Shown piece after piece: positions 8,614 to 15,305 of a stretch of DNA of 32,585 nt. The DNA is from Phycisphaera mikurensis NBRC 102666. Its GTDB lineage: Bacteria > Planctomycetota > Phycisphaerae > Phycisphaerales > SM1A02. A model generated the notes under the pieces. The model was not told where the DNA came from, ran no database searches, and worked only from the letters and a program-made list of their open reading frames with translations. A program made the position numbers and the translations under genes. The stretch lies in contig CAMBSR010000002.1 of assembly GCA_945870475.1 (NCBI GenBank), positions 1 to 32,585 on the forward strand, read 5' to 3'. The first letter of the stretch is position 1. Every line of letters begins with the position of its first letter.

Positions 8614-9507
8614 ATGATCGCACGCTGCTCCCCGCATCTCCGCCGCTGCATGGTCACCATGGCAACCGTGGCGGCCGCCGCCTGCCTGATGGCGGCCACG
8701 ATCCCCGGCCGCATGGACCAAGGTGAAGGCACCCGCCGCACCTGGACCATCGAGGGCACGGAGCGAGAGGCGATCGTCCATCTGCCATCCGGCGCGCCAC
8801 GCCCCTGCCCGCTGATCCTGGCGTTCCACGGCCACGGCGGCAGCGCACAGCGCGTCTCGCGATCCATGCACCTGCAGGACGAATGGCCGGGTGCCGTCGT
8901 CGTCTATGCGCAGGGGCTTCCCACCAAGAGCCAGCGCGTCGATCCCGAGGGCAAGCGTCCCGGCTGGCAGAATCGCCCGGGCGAGTACGGTGACCGTGAC
9001 CTGAAGCTTATGGACTCGATCGTGGATTCGCTGCGCAACGAGGGCTGGGTGGACGACACCCGCGTCTACGCCACCGGCCACTCCAACGGTGCCGGCTTCA
9101 CGTATGCGCTCTGGCTCGCGCGCCCGGAAATGCTCGCGGCCGTGGCGCCGGTGGCGGGAGGTTCGCTCGCCGCGAGGCAGCTTGTGCCGATGCCGTGCAT
9201 GCACATCGCCGGCCGGGCGGATGCCATCGTTCCCTTCGCCGGCCAGGAACGCGTGATGAACGTGGTGCGCCAGGTCAACGGGTGCGAAGGAACCGGGAAG
9301 CCATGGGCGAAGGAGTGCACCCGGTGGGAGTCGCCGCTGGGCACGCCCTTCGTGGCCATGGTCACCGACGGCGGCCACCAGTACCCGGCCGAGGCCCCTG
9401 CCCTGATCGTGCGCTTCCTGAGGGAACACTCCGCATTGATCCCCTGCGGACCGCCCGCACCGGGCGAAAGGTGGCCACGCGTGGTCCGTACGCGCAGCGC
9501 CAAGTAG
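8614..9507 (+). CDS. Secreted alpha/beta-hydrolase, PHB-depolymerase/feruloyl-esterase (LpqC) type
   Basis: This is a 297-residue predicted exported esterase. Residues 1-30 form a signal peptide: an Arg-containing n-region, then an Ala-rich hydrophobic core. A shorter start at Met13 would still give one. The catalytic fold shows LILAFHGHGG (67-76, oxyanion region), the nucleophile Ser157 in GHSNGAG, Asp203 in GRADAIVPF and His255 in DGGHQYP, so the triad is complete. Proteins with this set are annotated as polyhydroxybutyrate depolymerases, feruloyl esterases or LpqC, acting on polymer or phenolic esters outside the cell. The actual substrate cannot be told. It lies 57 nt after putA on the same strand and may be read through from it. 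Its stop codon overlaps a TAGGAT hexamer that may drive the next gene. Confidence 0.88.
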   Translation: MIARCSPHLRRCMVTMATVAAAACLMAATIPGRMDQGEGTRRTWTIEGTEREAIVHLPSGAPRPCPLILAFHGHGGSAQRVSRSMHLQDEWPGAVVVYAQGLPTKSQRVDPEGKRPGWQNRPGEYGDRDLKLMDSIVDSLRNEGWVDDTRVYATGHSNGAGFTYALWLARPEMLAAVAPVAGGSLAARQLVPMPCMHIAGRADAIVPFAGQERVMNVVRQVNGCEGTGKPWAKECTRWESPLGTPFVAMVTDGGHQYPAEAPALIVRFLREHSALIPCGPPAPGERWPRVVRTRSAK

Positions 9508-9510
9508 GAT
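9505..9510 (+). promoter_or_regulatory. Possible -10 element for the large repeat protein
   Basis: TAGGAT overlaps the stop codon of the esterase gene and lies 60 nt before the ATG at 9571. The resulting mRNA would have a leader of about 50 nt containing a modest ribosome site, AAGGG at 9557-9561. Confidence 0.3.
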
Positions 9511-9570
9511 GCGGGACCGTTCTTCCGCACTTCCGCGGGGAACCCCCACTTCGCCCAAGGGCCACGACAC

Positions 9571-11943
9571 ATGATGACCATCGCCGGACTTGTCGTCCTC
9601 GCAAGCGCTTCGCTTGCCACCCCGTTCATGACGTTCCAGGCACCGCCGGCCGCGCCCGCGCAGGGCGCAGGCTCGGACGCCGCCCCGGCGGCCGCGCAGA
9701 CCGCGGTGGTTCCCTCGGAGTGGCCGCAGGTGGCCACCACCGACGGCGTGACCTTCACCATCAACGAGCCTTCCTACACCGCCATCGCCGGCAATACCGT
9801 GACGCTCCGCGCCGTGGTGCAGGTGAAGCGCGCAACGGGCAGCCCGACCGCGGGCACGCTCGACATGACCGCCGTGGTCACCTCCTCGGAGACGCCGGGC
9901 GTGGTCGAACTGAACGAGTTCACCATCAACACGTGCATGCTCGACGACGGTACCGGCGCGGCCACGCAGGCCGAGTTTGCCAAGCTCCTCGAGGGCGTCG
10001 GCTTCGATGCCACGCTGAGCACCATCGTCGAGGGCATCGCCATCGATTCCTCGCGCGACGTGAAGGACCTCTCGAACGCCGTCCCGGTGATCAAGGTCAC
10101 CGAGCGCAACACGGTGCTGATCTCCGTCAACGGCGCACCGCGCTTCGGTCCCTGCGGCACGGGCGGCTGGAAGCGCGTGGTGAACACGCCGAACATCCTG
10201 CTCAAGTCCCCGTCCGGTGCGTGGTACACCCGGCTTTCCTCCCAGGAATGGGTGAGCGCGGCCACCATGGAAGGCCCGTTCAACGCGGCGCAGACCGATC
10301 CGCCGCAGGACGTCATCACCGCGCTCGGCAAGCCGAAGGCGCCCCCCGCCGACGTGAAGGACACCATCGACCTGCACCGCACCACTCACGTCCAGGGTCC
10401 GCCGCCGGACGTCTACATCGCCATCCGTCCCACCGTCCTCGTATCCATCTCCGGCAAGCCGGAACTGGCCGACGCGTGCCCCGGCGTGCAGCGCGTGACC
10501 AACACGGCGGACACCATCCTCCGCAGCGGCAACGAGTGGTGGATCCTCGGCTCGGGCCGCTGGTTCGCCTCGACCGACCTGCTGAAGGGCCCGTGGGCAT
10601 ACCAGGCCGCCGACAAGGTTCCGGCCGCGTTCGCCAAGCTGCCGGCCAGCGGCAGGATGGGCGCCGTGCGCGCCAGCGTCCCCGGCACCACCGAGGCGAA
10701 GGCGGCGAGCCTCACCAGCAACCTGGTGCGCACGCTCACGCTCACCCGCGCCGATGCCAAGTGCATGCCGGTCTACAGCGGCCAGCCGCACTTCTCGCCG
10801 ATCGAAGGCAGCGCGCTCTCGTACTGCACCAACGCACGGCAGCCGGTGCTGAAGCTCGATGCGGCCTACTACTGCTGCGACGACGGCGCGTGGTTCACGG
10901 CCACCGACCCGAACGGCCCGTGGACGCTCTGCGATTCGGTGCCCGAGGCGATCTACTCGATCCCGGCCTCGTGCCCGGTGTACGCGTGCACGTACGTCGA
11001 GGTCTACGGCAGCACCCCGAACGCCGTGACCTACGGATCGACCGCCGGCTACTTCGGCACGTACATGCAGAACGGCACCCCGGTCTACGGCACGGGCTAT
11101 GACTACAACGCAGCCCTGCACGCCTCCACGGCGGACCAGGACGCGATGGCGGCCAACGACCCGAACTACGTGGCCCCGGCCTACCCGGCCACCTACGGCA
11201 ACCAGGCCGAGTACTCCCCGGATGACGGCACCTATGCGCCGCCGACGAGCAACGAGTACATCGATGACTACCCGGACATGTACTCCGACGTCTACGACGA
11301 CGGCTACGGCGGCTACGGCTGGTGCCCCTACTGGGGTTCCGCCTACGGCTACGGCTATGGCTATGGCTACGGCTGGAACGACTGGGGCCGCTGGCACCGC
11401 CGGTGGGACGACCACCGTCGCACGGCAGCAGCAGCGCGCGCAGCCAACGACCACCGCAACGACCTCGGCGGCATGGGCCGCGCGAACGCGAACGCGGCAG
11501 CCGCCGACCGCGCACGCGCGGGCGCCGGTTGGCGCGGCGGAGCGGGCATGGACGCAGGCATGCGTGGCGCCGGCGGCATGGGCATCGACCAGGGCATGCG
11601 CGGCACCGGCGGCATGGGCATCGACCAGGGCATGCGCGGCGTCGGCGGCATGGGCATCGACCAGGGCATGCGCGGCACCGAAGGCGTGGACCGCGGCATG
11701 GGCACCAACCGTGGCATGGGTACGCAGCCCGGCATGGGCACCAACCGCGGCATGGGCACCCAGCCGGGCATGGGCAACAACCGCTGGGGCGCAGCCAACG
11801 CGGCCAACAACCGCGGCGGTGGCGGCTACGGCGGCTCCCGCGGCGCGTCCGGCTTCCACAGCGCACAGCGCATGAGCGCGCCGAACTACGGAAATCGTGG
11901 TGGCGGCGGCATGCGCGGCGGTGGTGGTGGCGGTCGCCGCTGA
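9571..11943 (+). CDS. Large secreted protein with three GPW/NT-type repeats and a Tyr/Gly and Gly/Met tail
   Basis: This 790-residue protein has an N-terminal signal-like segment (1-20) and an Ala/Pro-rich linker. Three related units follow (about 180-236, 288-342 and 400-452), each with a G-x-P strand, an NT or NA turn, then W/YY ... GxW and a GPW/GPF ending. Next comes VYACTYVEVYGSTPNAVTYG (470-489). From memory, the same order occurs in long proteobacterial proteins annotated as carbohydrate-binding family V/XII, so surface glycan binding is possible but unproven. Units 1 and 3 carry extra cysteines (GPCGTGG, YYCCDDG). The rest is low-complexity: acidic/Tyr-rich, then a YGYG run (around 590-600), in-frame 12-residue repeats (668-732) and an RGG-like basic end. 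It has its own strong terminator. A second ATG at 9574 is equally possible. Confidence 0.8.
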   Translation: MMTIAGLVVLASASLATPFMTFQAPPAAPAQGAGSDAAPAAAQTAVVPSEWPQVATTDGVTFTINEPSYTAIAGNTVTLRAVVQVKRATGSPTAGTLDMTAVVTSSETPGVVELNEFTINTCMLDDGTGAATQAEFAKLLEGVGFDATLSTIVEGIAIDSSRDVKDLSNAVPVIKVTERNTVLISVNGAPRFGPCGTGGWKRVVNTPNILLKSPSGAWYTRLSSQEWVSAATMEGPFNAAQTDPPQDVITALGKPKAPPADVKDTIDLHRTTHVQGPPPDVYIAIRPTVLVSISGKPELADACPGVQRVTNTADTILRSGNEWWILGSGRWFASTDLLKGPWAYQAADKVPAAFAKLPASGRMGAVRASVPGTTEAKAASLTSNLVRTLTLTRADAKCMPVYSGQPHFSPIEGSALSYCTNARQPVLKLDAAYYCCDDGAWFTATDPNGPWTLCDSVPEAIYSIPASCPVYACTYVEVYGSTPNAVTYGSTAGYFGTYMQNGTPVYGTGYDYNAALHASTADQDAMAANDPNYVAPAYPATYGNQAEYSPDDGTYAPPTSNEYIDDYPDMYSDVYDDGYGGYGWCPYWGSAYGYGYGYGYGWNDWGRWHRRWDDHRRTAAAARAANDHRNDLGGMGRANANAAAADRARAGAGWRGGAGMDAGMRGAGGMGIDQGMRGTGGMGIDQGMRGVGGMGIDQGMRGTEGVDRGMGTNRGMGTQPGMGTNRGMGTQPGMGNNRWGAANAANNRGGGGYGGSRGASGFHSAQRMSAPNYGNRGGGGMRGGGGGGRR
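11572..11679 (+). repeat. Three tandem 36-nt in-frame repeats (GGMGIDQGMRGx)
   Basis: Three adjacent 36-nt copies start at 11572, 11608 and 11644. Each encodes GGMGIDQGMRG followed by T, V or T. The copies are nearly identical at DNA level, so they look recently duplicated and prone to length change. Confidence 0.95.
11695..11766 (+). repeat. Two tandem 36-nt in-frame repeats (GMGTNRGMGTQP)
   Basis: Two copies at 11695-11730 and 11731-11766 each encode GMGTNRGMGTQP, itself a doubled GMGT hexapeptide. They continue the Gly/Met-rich tail of the same protein. They share the 36-nt period of the preceding block but not its sequence. Confidence 0.92.
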
Positions 11944-11970
11944 GTCGGCGAACATCTCACAGGAGAACCC

Positions 11971-12013
11971 GCAGGTTCCGGCCAACACGCGTTGGCCGGA
12001 ACCTGCTTTCTTT
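11971..12013 (+). terminator. Strong intrinsic terminator after the repeat-protein gene
   Basis: This is a perfect 15-bp stem: GCAGGTTCCGGCCAA (11971-11985) pairs with TTGGCCGGAACCTGC (11992-12006) around a 6-nt loop. It is followed by TTTCTTT. The T-run lies only on the plus side, so it ends the upstream gene. The convergent comM gene could use the stem but has no T-run. Confidence 0.93.
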
Positions 12014-12047
12014 CCCGGGCGCGGTGCTCGCGAGCACGCACCGCCCT

Positions 12048-13598
12048 TCACCCCGCATGCCGATCAAGCACGCGGTACTGCACCGCCTCCGCCACGTGCA
12101 CGGCGCTCACCTGCGCCACGCCGTCAAGATCCGCAATCGTGCGTGCCATCCGTCGCACCTTGTCGTAGGCGCGAGCGCTCAAGCCCAGTTGCCCGATCGC
12201 CTCGCCGAGGAGCGCCCGCCCGGCGACGTCGAGCTCTGCCGCCGCATCGAGCGCCTTCCCGCGCAGGTGCGCGTTGAGCACCGCACCCTGCCGCGCGCGC
12301 TGCACCGCACGCGCGGCCATCACGCGCGATCGCAGTTCGGCGGTGCCCTCGCCCACGGGAGCTGCGGCCAGCCGCTCGAAGGGCACGGCCCGCACCTCCA
12401 CGTGCAGGTCGATGCGGTCGACGATGGGCCCGCTCACGCGCTCCATGTACTTCTCCTGCTCCCGCACACCGCGCGTGCCCGCGCCGCGATTGCCACGCGC
12501 AGTGGGATTCATGGCGGCCACCAGGATGCTCCTTGCGGGGAAGCGCGCGCTGCCATGCGCACGGGCCACCGTGATGAACCCGTCCTCGAGGGGTTCGCGG
12601 AGCGCTTCCAGCGCGCTTCGGCCGAATTCCGGGAGCTCGTCCATGAAGAGGACGCCGTGGTGCGCGAGCGTCACCTCGCCCGGGCGCGGGACTCCCGCCG
12701 CGCCGCCCCCGACGAGCGCCACCGTGCTGGCCGTGTGGTGCGGCGCCCGAAACGGCCGCTCGGTCACGAGCCGCGGCGCGCCGGAACCGGCCGCGCTCCA
12801 GATCCGCGTGACCTCGAGCGCCTCGTCGGGCTCGAGGGGCGGCATGATCCCGGGCAGCGCGCGCGCCATCATGGTCTTGCCGCACCCGGCCGGGCCGATG
12901 AGGAGCGCGTTGTGCCCGCCCGCCGCGGCGATCGTGAGCGCACGCTTCGCAGGGCCCTGCCCGCGGATCTCGCGGAAGTCGACCGCCGGCGCCGTCACCG
13001 CGATGGCCCCGCGCACGTCCACCGGCTGCGCCTTCGGCAGGACGCACGCGCCGCGGAAGAATGCCACCACTTCGGGCAGCGCCCCCGCGGCACGCACGTC
13101 CATCCCTTCCACCACCGCCGCCTCGCGCGCGTTGTCGGCCGGCACCACGATGCCTGCCAGCCCCAACCGCCGCGCCAGGAGCGCCATCCCCACCGCCCCG
13201 CGCACGCTGCGCAACGATCCATCGAGCGCCAGCTCGCCGGCGAGCATCCACGCGCCAACCTCCGGCACGCGATCGCCGCCTGTGCCGCCGCCGCTTCCTC
13301 GACCATCCGCCGCGTCCGGCGCCGCCAGAAGCAGCGCCACCGCAATCGGCAGGTCGAACGCCGGCCCCTGCTTCCGCAGGTCCGCGGGCGCAAGGCTGAT
13401 GGTGGTCCGGTGCCGCGGCGGTTCGAATCCGCTGGCCGCCATCGCACTCTTCACGCGTTCGATGCTCTCGCGCACGGCGAGGTCCGGCAGACCCACCAGC
13501 GCAATGCGTGGCAGCCCGCGCGACTGGAGCGAGACCTCCACGTCGCAGCGGACCGCATCGATGCCCTGCAGGGCGAAACTGGGAATGGTCACGAGCAT
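12048..13598 (-). CDS. comM: ComM/YifB-type Mg-chelatase-like AAA+ ATPase
   Basis: This 516-residue cytoplasmic AAA+ protein belongs to the YifB/ComM family, whose studied members are hexameric helicases driving branch migration during natural transformation. The N-terminal Lon-protease-like domain (1-190) has VGLPDLAVRESIERVK (35-50) and is followed by the ATPase: Walker A GPAGCGKT (235-242), the RPFRAPHHT motif (281-289), Walker B VLFMDE (316-321) and SGPIVDRIDL (389-398). Most members have a four-cysteine motif after AAMNP (NPCPCGY...CxC). Here that region reads MNPTARGNRGAG (363-374) with no cysteine, so the zinc site is gone. The Walker A is also slightly atypical (GPAGCGKT rather than GPPGxGKT). 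It converges on the repeat-protein terminator and is divergent from the exporter gene. Confidence 0.92.
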   Translation of the reverse strand: MLVTIPSFALQGIDAVRCDVEVSLQSRGLPRIALVGLPDLAVRESIERVKSAMAASGFEPPRHRTTISLAPADLRKQGPAFDLPIAVALLLAAPDAADGRGSGGGTGGDRVPEVGAWMLAGELALDGSLRSVRGAVGMALLARRLGLAGIVVPADNAREAAVVEGMDVRAAGALPEVVAFFRGACVLPKAQPVDVRGAIAVTAPAVDFREIRGQGPAKRALTIAAAGGHNALLIGPAGCGKTMMARALPGIMPPLEPDEALEVTRIWSAAGSGAPRLVTERPFRAPHHTASTVALVGGGAAGVPRPGEVTLAHHGVLFMDELPEFGRSALEALREPLEDGFITVARAHGSARFPARSILVAAMNPTARGNRGAGTRGVREQEKYMERVSGPIVDRIDLHVEVRAVPFERLAAAPVGEGTAELRSRVMAARAVQRARQGAVLNAHLRGKALDAAAELDVAGRALLGEAIGQLGLSARAYDKVRRMARTIADLDGVAQVSAVHVAEAVQYRVLDRHAG

Positions 13599-13663
13599 GG
13601 GCGCGATCTTCCAGCGCCCGGCGGAACCGCCGGGGAAGCACCGCCCTTTTTCCTGCCGATCGT

Positions 13664-13669
13664 TACGCT
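13664..13669 (+). promoter_or_regulatory. -10-like TACGCT, leaderless spacing
   Basis: TACGCT ends 6 nt before the ATG at 13676, the same spacing as at putA and the EAL gene. No Shine-Dalgarno fits between them. Confidence 0.5.
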
Positions 13670-13675
13670 TTCCGG

Positions 13676-14500
13676 ATGGATCCGCAGACCATCGCCGAGT
13701 ACCTGGCCTTCGGGCTCTTCGGCGGCGTCATCGGCGGTCTTCTCGGCGTGGGCGGGTCCATCGGGATCATCCCGCTCGCCACCATCTTCATCTCCCCCGA
13801 CAAGCAGCAGCTCCAGGGCGCGGCCATGATCACCAATCTGGTGGTGGCAGCCACCGCGTACCGCCGCTACAGCCGCGCCGGGAAGATCGAATGGACATAC
13901 GCGCGGCGCATCCTGCCCGCGGCCATCGTCTTCGTCCTCGTCGGCGTGGCGGTGAGCACGCAGGTGGATGCCAGCGGATTCCGCGTCATGTTCGCCGTCT
14001 TCCTGGCCGCCATCGCCATCCGCGAGTTCATGCTCCTTGCAGGAGGCCATGAGCACGCGGAGGAGCACGCCCAGGAGCTCACCACCGCGCGCGGTGGCGG
14101 CATCGGCTTCACGATGGGTTTCCTGAGCGGCCTCCTGGGAATCGGCGGCGGCGTGGTGGGTATCCCGCTGATGCGTGCGTGGGCCCGCATCCCGATGAAG
14201 CGCGCGGTGATCACCAGCATCTGCACCATGGTGCCGCTCACCCTGGTGGGCGCCACGCTGAAGTCGGTCACGCTCTGGAACACACCGCTCGAGGGCGGCG
14301 GCACCGCCCTCTGGCCCACCCTGGTGATCGCCGCATGCCTGGCGCCCACCGCCATCGTCGGCAGCTGGCTCGGCGCGAGCATCAATGTCCGCGTCACCGG
14401 GAAGGCCGTGCGCTGGGTCCTTGCCCTGTACCTGCCGCTTGCGGCAGCATGGATGGCCTGGCCGGTGATTGCGCGTTGGTTGGCGGGTAATACCCACTGA
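13676..14500 (+). CDS. TauE/SafE-family (DUF81-type) membrane exporter
   Basis: This is a 274-residue integral membrane protein. It has two homologous halves, each opening with a Gly-rich helix: GGVIGGLLGVGGSIGIIPL (near 16-34) and GFLSGLLGIGGGVVGIPL (near 147-164). This internal duplication is the hallmark of the TauE/SafE family, whose members export sulfite, sulfoacetate or related organic anions. A His/Glu-rich loop (HEHAEEHAQE, about 124-133) separates the halves. Eight or so hydrophobic helices are evident. The start is fixed by TACGCT 6 nt upstream; an earlier in-frame extension would run through the comM promoter side. The substrate is not predictable: no sulfur-metabolism gene lies nearby. 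Two small hairpins follow the stop. Confidence 0.93.
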   Translation: MDPQTIAEYLAFGLFGGVIGGLLGVGGSIGIIPLATIFISPDKQQLQGAAMITNLVVAATAYRRYSRAGKIEWTYARRILPAAIVFVLVGVAVSTQVDASGFRVMFAVFLAAIAIREFMLLAGGHEHAEEHAQELTTARGGGIGFTMGFLSGLLGIGGGVVGIPLMRAWARIPMKRAVITSICTMVPLTLVGATLKSVTLWNTPLEGGGTALWPTLVIAACLAPTAIVGSWLGASINVRVTGKAVRWVLALYLPLAAAWMAWPVIARWLAGNTH

Positions 14501-14502
14501 AT

Positions 14503-14538
14503 CCGGCCCCTCGCCGGCCAACGGAACGCCACCGTTCC
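14503..14538 (+). terminator. Two weak hairpins after the exporter gene
   Basis: CCGGC-ccctc-GCCGG (14503-14517) and GGAACG-ccac-CGTTCC (14523-14538) follow the stop codon. Neither has a T-run, so they may be weak terminators or only stabilise the 3' end. Confidence 0.3.
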
Positions 14539-14637
14539 CGTGACACACTTCGAGCGCCGATTCCGCCTCTCCCCGGCCGAGGCGTGGGTGTTCCCGCGTC
14601 GGCGATGTTGCCATCCCAACCTGGAGTGCCTGCGCCC

Positions 14638-15279
14638 ATGACCCGCCCCTTCCCGCGCCACGAGTCCGCCCTGTTCGCAACGGCCGCCGCGCTGCTGATC
14701 TCCTCGGGCGCAAGCGCCGCCGTCTACCACTACTCCCTGGGCTTCAGCAACGGTTTCCTGGCCGAGGGCGAGTTCACGACCAAGGCCTCCGCTCCCGCGT
14801 CCTTCATCGAGAAGAACCCGGACCTGATCAACGAGACGACCACCGCCTGGAACCCGGCCACCCTGCAGGACGCTCCCTACGCGGCCACGTACCTCGAGTC
14901 GCACTCGATGCGGGTGTCGCAGGGCGGGCTGCTCCTCGGGGAATCGCAGACCGTCATCGCCGGCATCTGCACCGACAAGTTCCTGTACCTGAACTTCACC
15001 GACGCAGGCACGCCGACCATCGCGGCCCTCGACTTCTCGACGGTGACGCCCGGTGCCACGTCGTACTACTTCGTCACCAACGGCACAAACCCGGCCGGCG
15101 AGGCGGTGGCCTTCGGAAGCACGGGCTACAACCTGTTCCTCTTCGATGTTGCCACCCTGACGGGCACGTACATCGGCACTGCCAACTCGCTCTCGGTGTC
15201 GCTTGTCCCTGCACCCGGCGCGCTGTCGCTCCTGGCATTTGCCGGCGGCGCGTGCGCCGCACGTCGTCGCCGGGCGTGA
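14638..15279 (+). CDS. Secreted protein with planctomycetal PEP-CTERM-like sorting tail
   Basis: This 213-residue exported protein has unknown function. The N-terminus (1-30) is a signal peptide with an Arg-containing n-region and an Ala-rich core ending SSGASAA. The mature part is Ser/Thr/Gly-rich and beta-like, with no enzymatic motif. The C-terminus has VPAPG, a hydrophobic helix, and a final ARRRRA. That tripartite tail matches PEP-CTERM sorting signals, with VPAPG in place of VPEPS as is common in planctomycetes. It should be recognised by an exosortase, which is not in this window. The ATG at 14638 is preferred over 14584 because it begins the signal peptide and has GGAG about 11 nt upstream. 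Such proteins are usually surface or matrix components. Confidence 0.85.
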   Translation: MTRPFPRHESALFATAAALLISSGASAAVYHYSLGFSNGFLAEGEFTTKASAPASFIEKNPDLINETTTAWNPATLQDAPYAATYLESHSMRVSQGGLLLGESQTVIAGICTDKFLYLNFTDAGTPTIAALDFSTVTPGATSYYFVTNGTNPAGEAVAFGSTGYNLFLFDVATLTGTYIGTANSLSVSLVPAPGALSLLAFAGGACAARRRRA

Positions 15280-15293
15280 CGCACGCGCGCCGC

Positions 15294-15299
15294 TAGACT
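15294..15299 (+). promoter_or_regulatory. -10-like TAGACT, leaderless spacing
   Basis: TAGACT ends 6 nt before the ATG at 15306. It lies only 15 nt after the preceding stop codon, so the EAL gene appears to have its own promoter. Confidence 0.5.
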
Positions 15300-15305
15300 C
15301 GCGGC

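Noticed and set aside
11572-11766. Regular 36-nt tandem repeats that could be mistaken for a CRISPR array
   Set aside because: The repeats are adjacent with no spacers, keep the reading frame, and encode Gly/Met-rich peptide. No cas genes are present.
12024-12037. 14-nt palindrome GTGCTCGCGAGCAC between converging genes
   Set aside because: It could be a protein-binding site, but it is short, GC-rich and has no second copy noticed nearby, so nothing supports a function.
5461-12051. A minus-strand open frame of about 2,200 codons antisense to putA, the esterase and the repeat protein
   Set aside because: It is a by-product of GC-rich third codon positions in the sense genes. Its translation is Ala/His/Val/Arg-rich low complexity with no domain, and the sense genes in the same DNA are clear.
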